A stretch of 64,000 nucleotides of DNA. Origin: an uncultured Bacteroidota bacterium (lineage in GTDB: Bacteria; Bacteroidota; Bacteroidia; Bacteroidales; P3). The translations under genes and the position numbers were made by a program. Where the stretch lies: NCBI GenBank assembly GCA_902771735.1, contig CACXXO010000007.1, forward strand, positions 1-64,000, read 5' to 3'. The notes beneath the pieces were generated by a model. The model was not told the DNA's origin, made no database searches, and saw only the letters and a program-made list of their open reading frames with translations. Positions 16,024 to 25,901 of the stretch are shown here, piece by piece; positions within the stretch are counted from its first letter, which is position 1, and each line of letters opens with the position of its first letter.

Positions 16024-16031
16024 TAAATTTG
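16024..16031 (+). promoter_or_regulatory. Orphan -7-like box facing hairpin repeat copy 1
   Basis: TAAATTTG within a small near-palindrome (GTGTAAATTTGCAC, 16021-16034). It points toward repeat copy 1 and no plus-strand gene follows. There is no clear -33 TTTG. It could drive a small RNA or be chance in AT-rich DNA. Confidence 0.25.
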
Positions 16032-16152
16032 CACAATAGCAAAATGCACAATAACTTACTGATAATCAATACTCCACATAAGAATGCAGAAAACAATTCC
16101 TTTTTTGGTTCCACGCGATTTTTTTACTTTTATAACCAATTGATTCTTAATG

Positions 16153-16300
16153 TCCTATAAGTACCAACTCTTTACCATCTCCTTACCATCTCCCTACCAC
16201 CTCCGTATCATCTCCGACCATGGTAGGAGATGGTAGGGAGGTGGCAGGGTGTTGGGGCGGCGTTGCACCCTTCCCGGTCCCTGTCGGGTAGGGGCCGTCT
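16153..16300 (+). repeat. 11-bp-unit hairpin repeat, copy 1
   Basis: Left arm units such as TACCATCTCCT, TACCATCTCCC and TACCACCTCCG lead to a central palindrome ACCATGGT, then right arm units GGTAGGAGATG, GTAGGGAGGTG and GCAGGGTGTTG. Left CCACCTCC pairs with right GGAGGTGG. The head (CCTATAAGTACCAACTC) matches copies 4 and 5. Lies between eno and rplQ, next to the rplQ terminator. Confidence 0.85.
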
Positions 16301-16324
16301 GCTGGGGCGTGAAGGGAGTGGGGC

Positions 16325-16355
16325 AAAAAAGCCCCGCTGGGTTCCAGTGGGGCTT
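16325..16355 (-). terminator. Terminator of the ribosomal superoperon
   Basis: Minus strand: AAGCCCCACTGG / CCAGCGGGGCTT with a short loop and then a T run, 38 nt after the rplQ stop codon. A strong intrinsic terminator. Confidence 0.9.
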
Positions 16356-16392
16356 GGATCGTTGTGTTCTTTACTCTGTGTCTGTGAAGAAC

Positions 16393-16878
16393 TTACTCTG
16401 CCTTGGGGGCTTCGGCCTCGGCGACGGGGGCTTCGACTGCGGGGGCAGCTTCGGCCTTTTTGGCGCGCGAACGGCGGGTGCTCTTGGCTGCCTTCTTGGT
16501 GGTGTCCTTGAGCATGTTCTCGTTGTAGTCAACGAGCTCGATGATGGCCATCTCGGAGTTGTCACCGTGACGGATGCCGGTCTTCAGGATGCGGGTGTAG
16601 CCACCGGGGCGGTTGGCGACTTTCTGCGAAACCTCGCGGAAGAGTTCGTTGACGGCCTCTTTGCTGTGGAGGTAGCTGAAGACGATGCGGCGGTTGTGGG
16701 TGGAGTCCTCTTTGGAGCGGCTGATGAGCGGCTCGACATACACGCGGAGGGCTTTGGCTTTGGCAACGGTGGTCTCGATGCGCTTATGCATGATAAGCGA
16801 GGTGGCCATGTTGGAGAGCATAGCGACGCGATGGGCGTGGGTTCTTGACAGATGATTTACTTTGCAACCGTGTCTCAT
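16393..16878 (-). CDS. rplQ: Ribosomal protein L17
   Basis: 161 residues. The conserved core ([20 protein letters not shown] to about 115) binds 23S rRNA at the base of the large subunit. An Ala/Glu/Lys-rich tail of about 40 residues ([14 protein letters not shown] then [13 protein letters not shown]) extends it; such tails are common in this phylum. Last gene of the superoperon, 9 nt after rpoA, followed by a strong terminator. Confidence 0.97.
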   Translation of the reverse strand: MRHGCKVNHLSRTHAHRVAMLSNMATSLIMHKRIETTVAKAKALRVYVEPLISRSKEDSTHNRRIVFSYLHSKEAVNELFREVSQKVANRPGGYTRILKTGIRHGDNSEMAIIELVDYNENMLKDTTKKAAKSTRRSRAKKAEAAPAVEAPVAEAEAPKAE

Positions 16879-16887
16879 ATTCTTTGT

Positions 16888-17880
16888 TTATTCTTTATCA
16901 AGTTTATACTTTGAAACATTCATGCCAAACTCGAGGTTTTTCGAAGCGACGAGGTTCTCGAGCTCGGTAAGTGATTTTTTGCCGAAGTTGCGGAATTTGA
17001 GCAGATCGGCTTTGTTGAAGGACACCAGGTCACCCAGGGTCTCGACTTCGGCGGCCTTGAGGCAGTTGAGTGCGCGGACGGAGAGGTCGAGGTCGATGAG
17101 CTTGGTCTTCAGGAGCTGGCGGGTGTGGGCCGTGGACTCATCGAATTCTTCCTGGACGGGCTTGGGCTCGACGTCGAGGGTGATGCGCTCGTCGGAGAAG
17201 AGCATGAAGTGCTGGATGAGGATGGTGGCGGCCTCTTTGAGGGCTTCCTTCGGATGGATGGAGCCGTCGGTCTCGATATCGAACGTCAGCTTCTCGTAGT
17301 CGGTGCGTTGCTCGACGCGGTAGTCATCGACGGCATACATGACCTTTTTGATGGGGGTGTGGATGGAGTCGATGGCGATGACACCGATGGGGTCGGTGGC
17401 ACGTTTGTTTTCGTCGGCGGGGACGTAACCGCGGCCCTTGTCGATGGAGAGGGTGATGCGGAGCTCGGTGGAAGCTTCCATGTGGCAGATTTCGAGGTCG
17501 GGGTTGAGGACCTGGAATCCGTTGAGGTTGCTGTTGAGGTCACCGGCTTTGAAGACTGTCTGATTTTTGACCGTGAAGGTGAGCTTTTCGTGGTCGTAAT
17601 CCTCCAGCTGACGGCGGAAGCGTATCTGCTTCAAGCGCAGGATAATGTCGGTCATGTCTTCGACCACGCCGGGAAGCGAGGAGAATTCATGGTCGACGCC
17701 ATCAATCTGGACAGATGTGATAGCATAGCCTTCGAGCGAAGAGAGAAGGACGCGACGCAAAGCGTTGCCGATGGTTGTGCCGTAGCCGGGCTCCAACGGA
17801 CGGAATTCGAACGTGCCGCGGAAGTCGTTGGCCTCGAGCATGACCACCTTATCGGGTTTTTGGAATGATAATATTGCCAT
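16888..17880 (-). CDS. rpoA: RNA polymerase subunit alpha
   Basis: 330 residues. The N-terminal dimerisation domain (about 1-230) contains [21 protein letters not shown], and the C-terminal domain (about 255-320) carries the helix-hairpin-helix elements [20 protein letters not shown] and [14 protein letters not shown], which contact UP-element DNA and activators. Length and motifs are ordinary. It lies between rpsD (69 nt upstream) and rplQ (9 nt downstream), the standard alpha-operon order. Confidence 0.98.
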   Translation of the reverse strand: MAILSFQKPDKVVMLEANDFRGTFEFRPLEPGYGTTIGNALRRVLLSSLEGYAITSVQIDGVDHEFSSLPGVVEDMTDIILRLKQIRFRRQLEDYDHEKLTFTVKNQTVFKAGDLNSNLNGFQVLNPDLEICHMEASTELRITLSIDKGRGYVPADENKRATDPIGVIAIDSIHTPIKKVMYAVDDYRVEQRTDYEKLTFDIETDGSIHPKEALKEAATILIQHFMLFSDERITLDVEPKPVQEEFDESTAHTRQLLKTKLIDLDLSVRALNCLKAAEVETLGDLVSFNKADLLKFRNFGKKSLTELENLVASKNLEFGMNVSKYKLDKE

Positions 17881-17949
17881 TTTTTATCCTTTCTTTCTTT
17901 GAATGTGTTGTTGTCTAAGTCAAGACTCAGACTGACGTCCTGTGAACTA

Positions 17950-18555
17950 TTACTTGGAGTAGAGGTCAACGATGAGCTGCTCGTTGATGGTCTCGGGGAT
18001 GTCGGAGCGCTGAGGGAAGTTGACGAACTTGCCGCTCATGCTGGCGCCGTCCCATTCGAGCCAAGGATAGTTGTTGGCGCGCGAGGCGAGGGCGTCGGTG
18101 ATGACTTCGAGCGATTTGCTGCGCTCGCGGACGGAGACGACGTCGCCTTCTTTCAAAGAATAGGAGGGGACATTGACGACATTGCCGTTGACGGCGATGT
18201 GGCGGTGGGAGACGAGCTGACGGGCCTGGGCGCGGCTGCGGGCGATGCCGAGACGGTAGACCACGTTGTCGAGGCGAGCCTCGATGAGTTTCATGAGCTC
18301 TTCACCGGTGATGCCACCACGGCGCGAGGCTTCGGCGTAGAGTTTACGGAACTGGCGCTCGAGAATGCCATAGGTGTATTTGGCTTTCTGTTTCTCGTTG
18401 AGCTGGATGCCGTACTCGGAGGTCTTGCCACGACGGCGGTTCTGGCCGTGCATGCCGGGGGCGTAGGGTTTCTTCTCGTAGCTCTTGTCCGGGCCGTAGA
18501 TAGGCTCGTGGAACTTTCTTGCGATTTTGGTCTTCGGACCAGTGTATCTTGCCAT
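17950..18555 (-). CDS. rpsD: Ribosomal protein S4
   Basis: 201 residues. Primary 16S rRNA binder needed early in 30S assembly. Begins [15 protein letters not shown] and contains an S4 domain (about 90-155, [20 protein letters not shown]). The zinc-type cysteine cluster seen in some S4 proteins is absent, as usual in this phylum. Between rpsK and rpoA. Confidence 0.97.
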   Translation of the reverse strand: MARYTGPKTKIARKFHEPIYGPDKSYEKKPYAPGMHGQNRRRGKTSEYGIQLNEKQKAKYTYGILERQFRKLYAEASRRGGITGEELMKLIEARLDNVVYRLGIARSRAQARQLVSHRHIAVNGNVVNVPSYSLKEGDVVSVRERSKSLEVITDALASRANNYPWLEWDGASMSGKFVNFPQRSDIPETINEQLIVDLYSK

Positions 18556-18583
18556 TGTTCTTTTGTTCTTTTAAGATTAATAA

Positions 18584-18973
18584 TTACACACGACGACGTT
18601 TGGGGGGACGGCAACCATTGTGGGGCAGCGGGGTGATGTCGGTGATTTCCATAACCTCGATACCGCAGGTGTTGATTGCGCGGATTGCAGATTCACGTCC
18701 TTGACCGGGTCCTTTCACAAAGACCTTGACTTTTCTTAGGCCCAAATCATAAGCAACTTTGCCGCAATCTTCCGCAGCCATCTGAGCGGCGTACGGAGTG
18801 TTTTTCTTCGATCCGCGGAAGCCCATTTTTCCAGCAGACGACCAAGAAATCACTTGACCGGCGTTGTTCGTCAGCGAGACGATGACGTTGTTGAAGGATG
18901 CAAAGATGCATGCTCTTCCTTGAGGTTCAACTTTTACGACTCTTTTTTTGGTCGGTTTTGAAGTTTTTGCCAT
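18584..18973 (-). CDS. rpsK: Ribosomal protein S11
   Basis: 129 residues from the ATG at 18971-18973 ([18 protein letters not shown]). The open frame extends 18 codons further upstream, but that part reaches back toward rpsM and does not look like S11. Conserved features: [30 protein letters not shown] and the tail [17 protein letters not shown]. Helps form the 30S platform near the E site. Confidence 0.95.
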   Translation of the reverse strand: MAKTSKPTKKRVVKVEPQGRACIFASFNNVIVSLTNNAGQVISWSSAGKMGFRGSKKNTPYAAQMAAEDCGKVAYDLGLRKVKVFVKGPGQGRESAIRAINTCGIEVMEITDITPLPHNGCRPPKRRRV

Positions 18974-19062
18974 TTTGTTTTTGCTTGATTTACTTTGTTT
19001 CTTACTACCAACCGCTCCTGAGGTCACTTTCTAATCCGCGGCTGGGGCGCTACAACCATTAC

Positions 19063-19440
19063 TTACTTGGTAGCTTTCTTTTTGTTAGCGATTGTTTTCT
19101 TCTTACCCTTGCGAGTGCGGGCGTTGTTCTTGGTGCTTTGACCGCGGAGGGGCAGACCCAGGCGGTGACGGATGCCGCGGTAGCAGCCGATATCCATCAG
19201 TCGCTTGATGTTCATCTGGACTTCGGAGCGGAGGGCGCCTTCCACTTTGTACTCATCGTTGATGATGTTGCGGAGGGTGTTCTGCTCGTCGTCGGTCCAA
19301 TCCTGCACCTTCTTGCCTTCGTCGATACCGGCCTTGGCCAGAATCTCTTTGGCGGTGCTACGTCCGATTCCGAAGATATAGGTCAGGCCTATCTCTCCTC
19401 TTTTGTTCTTGGGTAAGTCAATACCTGCAATACGTGCCAT
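19063..19440 (-). CDS. rpsM: Ribosomal protein S13
   Basis: 125 residues. Sits in the 30S head and contacts L5 and P-site tRNA. Typical start [20 protein letters not shown], helix-two-turn-helix region, and basic C-terminal tail ([20 protein letters not shown]) that reaches toward tRNA. Follows rpmJ. Confidence 0.97.
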   Translation of the reverse strand: MARIAGIDLPKNKRGEIGLTYIFGIGRSTAKEILAKAGIDEGKKVQDWTDDEQNTLRNIINDEYKVEGALRSEVQMNIKRLMDIGCYRGIRHRLGLPLRGQSTKNNARTRKGKKKTIANKKKATK

Positions 19441-19467
19441 AGATTCTTTTTATTGTTTTTTTTTTAA

Positions 19468-19584
19468 TTATCCTTGTCTTTGTTTGAATTTAGGATTTTT
19501 CTTGTTGATAACATAGACAACCCCGTGGCGGCGGACCACTTTGCATTCGGGCGATCTTTTCTTTACAGAGACTCTTACTTTCAT
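19468..19584 (-). CDS. rpmJ: Ribosomal protein L36
   Basis: 38 residues, found by reading the gap between infA and rpsM. Sequence starts [20 protein letters not shown] and ends NPKFKQRQG. Of the four zinc ligands of the C+ form (CxxC, C and H), only the Cys in PEC and the His in RRH remain, so this is the C-minus type, consistent with Bacteroidota. Last protein of the 50S subunit set here. Confidence 0.95.
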   Translation of the reverse strand: MKVRVSVKKRSPECKVVRRHGVVYVINKKNPKFKQRQG

Positions 19585-19643
19585 TTTGTGTAATTATTAA
19601 TCTTGTTGATACTTCTTTTCTTGTTCTTTTTGGCAGGCGGGGC

Positions 19644-19862
19644 CTACTTGTGACGGTAAGTGATGCGGCCTTTCGAGAGGTCATAGGGGGACATTTCGAT
19701 CTGCACTTTGTCGCCGGGAAGAATCTTGATGTAATGCATGCGCATTTTGCCGGAGATGTGGGCGATGATCTGATGTCCGTTTTCCAATTCGACGCGGAAC
19801 ATTGCGTTGCCGAGGGACTCGACGACGGTTCCGTCTAATTGTATGGATGCTTGTTTTGCCAT
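19644..19862 (-). CDS. infA: Translation initiation factor IF-1
   Basis: 72 residues, a single OB-fold S1-like domain. Starts [20 protein letters not shown] and ends KGRITYRHK. Binds the 30S A site during initiation. It lies between map and rpmJ, the usual position in this phylum. Confidence 0.97.
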   Translation of the reverse strand: MAKQASIQLDGTVVESLGNAMFRVELENGHQIIAHISGKMRMHYIKILPGDKVQIEMSPYDLSKGRITYRHK

Positions 19863-19889
19863 TGAATTGTTTTTACTTACCGTTCTTTT

Positions 19890-20657
19890 TTAGTTGTTTT
19901 CGATGAATTCGAAGGTTGTGAGGATGTCGGGGCCATTGGCGGTGATGGCCACGGTGTGCTCGAAGTGGGCTGCGGGCTTGCCGTCGCGAGTGCGGCAGGT
20001 CCATCCGTCTTCTTTGGAGAACTTGACGTTCTTGGAGCCCATGCATACCATGGGTTCGACGGCGATGACCATGCCTTCCTTGAGGAGGGGGCCGGTGCCG
20101 GGGACGCCGTAGTTGGGCACGTTGGGGGATTCGTGCATTTTGAATCCCACGCCGTGGCCACAGAGCTCGCGGACGACGGAGTAGCCGTTTTTCTCACAAT
20201 GCATCTGGACGGCATGGCCGATGTCGCCCACCCTGTTGCCGGCCTTGCACTTGTCGAGGCCGATGAAGAGGGCTTCGCGGGTGACCTTGAGGAGGCGTTG
20301 CATCTCGGGAGTGACCTCACCGGCCGTGAAGGTATAGGCCGAGTCGGCCACATAGCCGTTGAGTTCGATGACACAGTCGAGTGAGACGTTGTCTCCTTCC
20401 TTGATGAAGAGGTCGCCAGGTATGCCGTGGACAACGACATCGTTGACCGAGATGCAGAAGGCGGAGGGGAAACCCTCGAAGCCTTTGCAGAGGGGCTTGG
20501 CGCCGTTGTCGCGGATGATTTGCTCTCCAATTTGGTCGAGGAATGCGGTGGTCACACCCGGGCGGATGTGACGGCCCACCTCCGCGAGAGTTTTCCCGAG
20601 GAGGCGGCCGGCATCACGTATGAGCTCGATTTCTTCTTTGGTCTTGAGCACAATCAT
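19890..20657 (-). CDS. map: Type I methionine aminopeptidase
   Basis: 255 residues. Removes the N-terminal methionine from nascent proteins. All five expected metal ligands can be placed: Asp in VSLDCVIEL, Asp in VADSAYTF, His in GHGVGFKMHE, Glu in AVEPMVCMG and Glu in FEHTVAIT. No N-terminal zinc-finger extension. Lies between secY and infA. The adenylate kinase gene that many bacteria carry here is absent. Confidence 0.96.
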   Translation of the reverse strand: MIVLKTKEEIELIRDAGRLLGKTLAEVGRHIRPGVTTAFLDQIGEQIIRDNGAKPLCKGFEGFPSAFCISVNDVVVHGIPGDLFIKEGDNVSLDCVIELNGYVADSAYTFTAGEVTPEMQRLLKVTREALFIGLDKCKAGNRVGDIGHAVQMHCEKNGYSVVRELCGHGVGFKMHESPNVPNYGVPGTGPLLKEGMVIAVEPMVCMGSKNVKFSKEDGWTCRTRDGKPAAHFEHTVAITANGPDILTTFEFIENN

Positions 20658-20679
20658 TTTATTTCTGCAGATGTTTTTA

Positions 20680-22035
20680 TTAAGCCTGGATAGACATTGA
20701 TGTGCGGCCCTTGATACGGCCGGTCTTGGTGAGACCGTCGTAGTGGCGCATCAGGAGGTGGCTCTCGATTTGCTGGAGGGTGTCAAGGATGACACCGACA
20801 AGGATGAGCAGCGAGGTACCACCATAGAACTGAGCGAACTGGGTGTTGACACCGAAGAGGCGGATGATGGCCGGCAGGATGGCCACCACGGCGAGGAAGA
20901 TGGAGCCGGGGAGGGTGATCTTGGAGAGGATGCCCTCGAGGTACTCGGCAGTCTTCTTGCCGGGCTTGACGCCGGGGATGAATCCACCGTTCTTCTTCAT
21001 GTCGTCGGCCATTTGGTTGGGGTTGATGGCGATGGCGGTGTAGAAGTAGGTGAACACCACAACAAGGATGAAGAACACCAGGTTGTACCAGAAACTGTTG
21101 TAGTCAGCGAAAGCCATAGCGAACTTGCTGTCGGTGTTGTTGGAGAATCCCATGAAGGTGATGGGCAGGAACATGATTGCCTGAGCAAAGATGATGGGCA
21201 TGACGCCGGCTGCGTTAACCTTGATGGGGATGTACTGGCGGACACCACCGTACTGCTTGTTGCCAACGATACGCTTGGCATACTGCACGGGGATACGGCG
21301 AGTACCCTGGACAAGCAGGATAACCAAGAGGATGACAACGAGGAGGACAACGAGTTCGAAGAGGAACATCACCAAGCCACCACCTTCGGAGAGTCGGGAG
21401 GCGAACTCGGCCGAGAGGGCGAAGGGGAGACGGGCGATGATACCAATCATAATCAAAAGCGAGATGCCATTGCCGACACCTTTGTCGGTAATGCGCTCAC
21501 CCAGCCACATGACAAAGAGGGTACCGCTGATCAGTATGACAATGCTGCTAATCCAGAAGAAGAGCGAAGGCTCGGCGCCCGTGAAAGGATGGAGGGCGTA
21601 GGGAGTGGCTTCGAGCTGCATTCTCATGTTGGTGATATAGGCGGGAGCCTGGGCTGCCGTGACAGCGACGGTGAGCCAGCGAGTGATTTGATTCATCTTT
21701 CTACGGCCACTTTCACCTTCCCTCTGCATTTTCTGGAACTTGGGGACCACCATCACCAACAATTGGATGACGATGGATGCCGTGATGTAAGGCATGATAC
21801 CCAAGGCAAAAATGGAAGCATTGGAGAATGCTCCACCCGAGAACATATTGAGAAGGCCCATCAGACCCTCGGAACCCTGTTTCCTGAGGACCGAAAGCTG
21901 AGAGGGGTCAACACCTGGCAGCACGACGTAGGAGCCAATGCGGTAGATGAGCACCAAACCGATGGTGTAGAGGATTCTTTTCCGCAGGTCTTCAATCGAC
22001 CAGATGTTTTTAAGTGTCTGTATTAATCGCTTCAT
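20680..22035 (-). CDS. secY: Protein translocase channel subunit SecY
   Basis: 451 residues with about ten membrane spans. Forms the Sec channel in the inner membrane; all the secreted proteins in this window would pass through it. Signature regions are GIMPYITASIVIQLL (second span) and the plug region GLMGLLNMFSGGAFSNASIF. A cytosolic loop contains RRIPVQYAKR. Sits between rplO and map as usual. Confidence 0.97.
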   Translation of the reverse strand: MKRLIQTLKNIWSIEDLRKRILYTIGLVLIYRIGSYVVLPGVDPSQLSVLRKQGSEGLMGLLNMFSGGAFSNASIFALGIMPYITASIVIQLLVMVVPKFQKMQREGESGRRKMNQITRWLTVAVTAAQAPAYITNMRMQLEATPYALHPFTGAEPSLFFWISSIVILISGTLFVMWLGERITDKGVGNGISLLIMIGIIARLPFALSAEFASRLSEGGGLVMFLFELVVLLVVILLVILLVQGTRRIPVQYAKRIVGNKQYGGVRQYIPIKVNAAGVMPIIFAQAIMFLPITFMGFSNNTDSKFAMAFADYNSFWYNLVFFILVVVFTYFYTAIAINPNQMADDMKKNGGFIPGVKPGKKTAEYLEGILSKITLPGSIFLAVVAILPAIIRLFGVNTQFAQFYGGTSLLILVGVILDTLQQIESHLLMRHYDGLTKTGRIKGRTSMSIQA

Positions 22036-22047
22036 TGTGATAGTTTT

Positions 22048-22497
22048 TTATTCGATTACGGTAGCAACGCCGCCTTTGTCCTCGATGGCTTTCTTGGCAG
22101 TGGCCGAGAAGGCGTGAGCGGTGACGTTGACAGCCTTGGCGAGTTCGCCACGGCCCAAGATCTTGATACGATCCTTGCCCGAGATGAGGCCGTTCTCCTT
22201 CAGCACATCAATGTTGAAGTCGGTGATATTCTTGGCCTCGGCGAGAGCGTTGAGGGTGTCGATGTTGATGCCGACATACTCGACGCGGTTGATGTTCTTG
22301 AAACCGAACTTCGGAACGCGGCGATAGAGGGGCATCTGACCACCCTCGAAGCCGATCTTCTGATGGTAACCGGAACGAGCCTTGGCACCCTTGTTACCGC
22401 GCGTAGCAGTACCGCCTTTGCCGGAACCGGCACCACGGCCGATGCGTTTCGAATGCTTGATGGATCCTTCAGCGGGCTTGAGATTACTTAAGTTCAT
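22048..22497 (-). CDS. rplO: Ribosomal protein L15
   Basis: 149 residues. Late-assembly 50S protein. The N-terminal Gly/Lys/Arg-rich tail (RIGRGAGSGKGGTATRGNKG) threads into 23S rRNA, followed by a globular domain with GFEGGQMPLYRRVPKFGF. Lies 12 nt upstream of secY. Confidence 0.97.
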   Translation of the reverse strand: MNLSNLKPAEGSIKHSKRIGRGAGSGKGGTATRGNKGAKARSGYHQKIGFEGGQMPLYRRVPKFGFKNINRVEYVGINIDTLNALAEAKNITDFNIDVLKENGLISGKDRIKILGRGELAKAVNVTAHAFSATAKKAIEDKGGVATVIE

Positions 22498-22525
22498 TAT
22501 ATCTTTCCTTTCTTATTTTACTAAG

Positions 22526-22705
22526 TTAAATTTCTTCGACGGTGATAAGGTGTTTGACCTTGTCAATCATGCCCATGATCTGGGGGGTGGCGACAACCTC
22601 ACGGGTGTGGTTGATGCGACGCAGGCCCAGAGCGGCCATGGTGCGTTTCTGACGGGCGGGGCGGCCAATGATACTTCTGACCTGTTTGATTCTGAGTTTC
22701 TTCAT
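22526..22705 (-). CDS. rpmD: Ribosomal protein L30
   Basis: 59 residues, read directly between rpsE and rplO. Begins MKKLRIKQVRSIIGRPARQK, includes LGLRRINHTREV and ends KHLITVEEI. Ordinary length. Non-essential in several bacteria and lost in some lineages, but intact here. Confidence 0.95.
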   Translation of the reverse strand: MKKLRIKQVRSIIGRPARQKRTMAALGLRRINHTREVVATPQIMGMIDKVKHLITVEEI

Positions 22706-22724
22706 TTTCTTGACCTCCTATTAT

Positions 22725-23243
22725 TTAACCGTTAAACACTTTGTCGAGAGAAATACCACGGAGCTGGGACACCATGTAAGGATCCTTCATCTGGAGAAGG
22801 GCATTGATGGTAGCTTTCACCACACTGTGGGGGTTGGAGGAACCTTTGCACTTGGCAAGCACGTCCTTCACACCGACGCTCTCCAAAACGGCACGCATGG
22901 CACCGCCGGCGATGACACCGGTACCGGGGGCAGCGGGTTTGAGGAAGACTTTGGCGCCGCTATACTTGCCGCACTGCTCGTGGGGGATAGTGCCCTTCAG
23001 CACGGGGACGCGGATGAGGTTCTTCTTGGCGTCGTCAATACCTTTCTGGACGGCGGCCTGGACCTCCTTGGCTTTGCCGAGGCCATAGCCCACAACGCCA
23101 TTCTCATTTCCAATAACGACGATGGCAGCAAAGGTGAACGTTCTACCACCTTTGGTAACCTTGGTGACGCGGTTGATAGCGACAAGACGATCTTTGAATT
23201 CGATCTCGCTCGATTTTACTCTTTTAATGTTTACTTCTGCCAT
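22725..23243 (-). CDS. rpsE: Ribosomal protein S5
   Basis: 172 residues. N-terminal double-stranded RNA-binding-like domain ([20 protein letters not shown]) and C-terminal domain ([20 protein letters not shown]). Involved in decoding accuracy and in helicase action at the mRNA entry. Between rplR and rpmD. Confidence 0.97.
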   Translation of the reverse strand: MAEVNIKRVKSSEIEFKDRLVAINRVTKVTKGGRTFTFAAIVVIGNENGVVGYGLGKAKEVQAAVQKGIDDAKKNLIRVPVLKGTIPHEQCGKYSGAKVFLKPAAPGTGVIAGGAMRAVLESVGVKDVLAKCKGSSNPHSVVKATINALLQMKDPYMVSQLRGISLDKVFNG

Positions 23244-23249
23244 GACTTA

Positions 23250-23603
23250 TTAGAATTTTAAACCACCTTCTCTGGCACCGTCGGCCAAGCTTTTCACGCG
23301 GCCGTGGTAGAGGTAACCATTACGGTCAAAAACAACGGTATTGATACCAGCGGCAATGGCGCGCTCGGCAAGGGCTTTGCCGACCTTGGCGGCCACTTCG
23401 CTCTTTGTGCCACTCTTTTCAAAGCCTTTCTCAAGGGAAGAGGCTGCGGTCAGTGTCACACCTTTTACATCGTCAATCACCTGAGCGTAGATTTCCTTAT
23501 TGCTTCTGAAAACCGACAGGCGGGGCATCTCAGCAGTTCCGCTGACTTTGTGACGGATGCGGAATTTAATCTTTGTTCTTCTTATGTCTTTTTTTGTTGC
23601 CAT
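23250..23603 (-). CDS. rplR: Ribosomal protein L18
   Basis: 117 residues. Binds 5S rRNA together with L5 in the central protuberance. Typical core: [18 protein letters not shown] and the end [20 protein letters not shown]. Stop is 6 nt before the rpsE start. Confidence 0.97.
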   Translation of the reverse strand: MATKKDIRRTKIKFRIRHKVSGTAEMPRLSVFRSNKEIYAQVIDDVKGVTLTAASSLEKGFEKSGTKSEVAAKVGKALAERAIAAGINTVVFDRNGYLYHGRVKSLADGAREGGLKF

Positions 23604-23649
23604 AACTATTTTTCTTTTGGCTTTTTGGCAAATCTTTTTACCTTACTAT

Positions 23650-24204
23650 TTATTTAGCAGCAGCTTTACCAGCTTTCTTGCGAACCTCTTCGCCCTGGAA
23701 GCGGATACCTTTACCCTTGTAGGGTTCGGGCTTGCGGAGCGAACGGATCTTGGCTGCAGCCTGACCAAGGATTTGCTTGTCACAGCAGGTCATGGTGATG
23801 ATGGGGTTCTTACCTTTCTCGGTGACAGTCTCGACTTTGATCTCGGGGGCAAGTTCAAAGAAAATCTTGTGCGAGTAGCCGAGGTCCATCTCCATGACGT
23901 TGCCAGTGGCCTGGACTTTGTAACCCACGCCGATGACTTCCTGGACGGTCTTGAAACCTTCGCTGACACCCTTCACCATGTTGGCTGCAAGGGCACGATA
24001 GAGGCCGTGTTGGGCCTTGGTCTCACGCTCGTCGTTGGGACGGTTGAAATGGAGGACGCCATCTTCAACTTTCATCTCGATCATGGGGTTCACTTTCTGG
24101 CTGAGTTCTCCCAGAGGACCCTTTACGGTCAGGACATTGTCATCAGAAATCTTCACTTCAACACCTTTGGGAAGGTGGATGGGCATTTTACCTATTCTTG
24201 ACAT
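23650..24204 (-). CDS. rplF: Ribosomal protein L6
   Basis: 184 residues with two repeated L6 domains. Starts MSRIGKMPIHLPKGVEV and has the C-terminal signature PEPYKGKGIRFQGEEVRKK, part of the 23S-binding region near the GTPase centre. Confidence 0.97.
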   Translation of the reverse strand: MSRIGKMPIHLPKGVEVKISDDNVLTVKGPLGELSQKVNPMIEMKVEDGVLHFNRPNDERETKAQHGLYRALAANMVKGVSEGFKTVQEVIGVGYKVQATGNVMEMDLGYSHKIFFELAPEIKVETVTEKGKNPIITMTCCDKQILGQAAAKIRSLRKPEPYKGKGIRFQGEEVRKKAGKAAAK

Positions 24205-24225
24205 TTTCTAAATCTCCTCTCTTGA

Positions 24226-24627
24226 TTAGCTGATGTAACATAAAACTTCGCCACCGACATTGAGTGTGCGAGCTTCCTTGTCGGTCATGAGGCCTTTGGA
24301 AGTCGACACGATGGCGATGCCGAGACCATTGAGGACACGGGGCATCTCGTCGACGGAGACATACTTGCGCAGACCGGGGCTGGAGACGCGTTTCAGCTCA
24401 GCAATGGCCGACTGCTTGGTCACAGGGTGATACTTCAGGGCGATTTTGATGCTCTGGTTGTGGGCACCCTCGTTTTCGAACTTGTAGTTCAGGATGTAGC
24501 CCTTCTCGAAGAGAATTTTGGTCATCTCTCTCTTCAGTTTGGAGCCAGGGATTTCAACCACGCGATGCTTAGCGGCGATGGCGTTGCGCATCCGGGTCAG
24601 ATAATCTGCAATAGGATCTGTTACCAT
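24226..24627 (-). CDS. rpsH: Ribosomal protein S8
   Basis: 133 residues from the ATG at 24625-24627 (MVTDPIADYLTRMRNAIAAK). A longer open frame adds 20 residues upstream that do not belong to the S8 family. Ends with SKGLMTDKEARTLNVGGEVL. Binds the central domain of 16S rRNA; in Escherichia coli it also represses the spc operon, which cannot be judged here. Confidence 0.95.
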   Translation of the reverse strand: MVTDPIADYLTRMRNAIAAKHRVVEIPGSKLKREMTKILFEKGYILNYKFENEGAHNQSIKIALKYHPVTKQSAIAELKRVSSPGLRKYVSVDEMPRVLNGLGIAIVSTSKGLMTDKEARTLNVGGEVLCYIS

Positions 24628-24699
24628 ATTAATTTTTGATTTTAAGTTTTGTAGTATTGGTGTTATGCCAACTTGCAAAGCTACCAATAAATTATTTTT

Positions 24700-24999
24700 T
24701 TACCAACTTGCTTTTTTGACACCGGGGATAAGACCGGAGACTGCCATCTCGCGGAAGTTAATACGCGAGATGCCGAACTGGCGCATGTAGCCTTTGGGGC
24801 GGCCGGTCAGCTGACAACGGTTGTGCTGACGGATGGGGCAAGCGTTCTTCGGAAGTTTCTGAAGGGCGATGACGGCCTTCTCCACATCCTCAGGTTCACC
24901 TGTACGGACAATTTCTTTCAGGGCAGCGCGCTTGGCAGCGTACTTGGCAACCATTTTAGCTTTTTTGCGCTCTCTTGCTTTAATCGATTCTTTAGCCAT
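24700..24999 (-). CDS. rpsN: Ribosomal protein S14
   Basis: 99 residues of the long, zinc-independent class: the conserved stretch [20 protein letters not shown] has no CxxC pairs. It is about ten residues longer than the Bacteroides forms I remember, through an insert around [14 protein letters not shown]. Lies between rplE and rpsH. Confidence 0.96.
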   Translation of the reverse strand: MAKESIKARERKKAKMVAKYAAKRAALKEIVRTGEPEDVEKAVIALQKLPKNACPIRQHNRCQLTGRPKGYMRQFGISRINFREMAVSGLIPGVKKASW

Positions 25000-25004
25000 T
25001 ATGC

Positions 25005-25565
25005 TTATTTTTGTTGATTCTTGAACGGTAAACCGAACTCTTTGAGCAGCGACATGGCCTCCTTGTCGGTCTGGGCCGAGGTAACGAAGGTGATGTCCAT
25101 TCCCTGAATGCGGTCAATCTTGTCGATATCAATCTCGGGGAAGATAATCTGCTCGGCGATGCCAAAGGTGTAGTTACCCTTGCCATCGAATCCCTTGTCG
25201 TTGATGCCGCGGAAGTCGCGGATACGGGGGATGGAAGCAGTCACGAGGCGCTCCAAGAACTCATACATACGCTCACCGCGGAGGGTCACGCGGACGCCAA
25301 TGGGCATGCCGCGACGCAGTTTGAAGTTCGAAATATCCTTGCGGGACTTGGTGGCGACGGCTTTCTGACCAGTGATGGCAGTCATTTCCTCGATACCCTT
25401 GTCGATGACTTTCTTGTCAGCGATAGCTGCCTTACCGAGCCCCTGATTCAAGGTGATTTTCTTCAGGCGGGGAGCCTGCATGACGGTCTTGTAGCCGTAC
25501 TCTTTCATCAAAGCAGGAAGAATTTCCTCTTTGTACTTGGTCTTTAATGCGGGAATGTATGCCAT
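25005..25565 (-). CDS. rplE: Ribosomal protein L5
   Basis: 186 residues. 5S rRNA-binding protein of the central protuberance. Contains [19 protein letters not shown] and the [19 protein letters not shown] signature. Its ATG shares one base with the rplX stop codon (TAATG), implying coupled translation. Confidence 0.97.
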   Translation of the reverse strand: MAYIPALKTKYKEEILPALMKEYGYKTVMQAPRLKKITLNQGLGKAAIADKKVIDKGIEEMTAITGQKAVATKSRKDISNFKLRRGMPIGVRVTLRGERMYEFLERLVTASIPRIRDFRGINDKGFDGKGNYTFGIAEQIIFPEIDIDKIDRIQGMDITFVTSAQTDKEAMSLLKEFGLPFKNQQK

Positions 25566-25879
25566 TACTTAATCTCCTCTCCTGTTTTTTTAGAATAACG
25601 GACTATTTTGCCAGTCTTTTCATCGACACGACGGCCAATCTTAGTGGGGGTCTTTCCAACCACAACCATGAGGTTGGAGATGTGGATGGGAGCTTCCTGC
25701 TCGACGATACCGCCCTGTGTGTTCTTGGCATTGGGCTTGGTATGCTTTTTGTTCACGTTGACACCCTCGACGATGGCGCGATTCTTTTCGGGATAGACCT
25801 TCAGGACCTTGGCGATCTTGCCTTTGTCATCGCCGGCGATCACCTGGACCATATCCCCTTTCTTAACGTGCAATTTCAT
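25565..25879 (-). CDS. rplX: Ribosomal protein L24
   Basis: 104 residues with an N-terminal KOW motif ([20 protein letters not shown]). Assembly initiator that binds the 5' part of 23S rRNA. Stop codon overlaps the rplE start. Confidence 0.97.
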   Translation of the reverse strand: MKLHVKKGDMVQVIAGDDKGKIAKVLKVYPEKNRAIVEGVNVNKKHTKPNAKNTQGGIVEQEAPIHISNLMVVVGKTPTKIGRRVDEKTGKIVRYSKKTGEEIK

Positions 25880-25901
25880 TTTCTCTTCTTTCTTTTATTG
25901 T

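Noticed and set aside
15963-16160. 65-codon plus-strand gene upstream of hairpin copy 1
   Set aside because: AT-rich low-complexity translation (Phe/Asn/Lys), no ribosome-binding site and no resemblance to a known small protein.
16163-16240. CRISPR array, because of regularly spaced similar units
   Set aside because: The units are 11 bp with no unique spacers, form inverted arms, and no cas genes are nearby.
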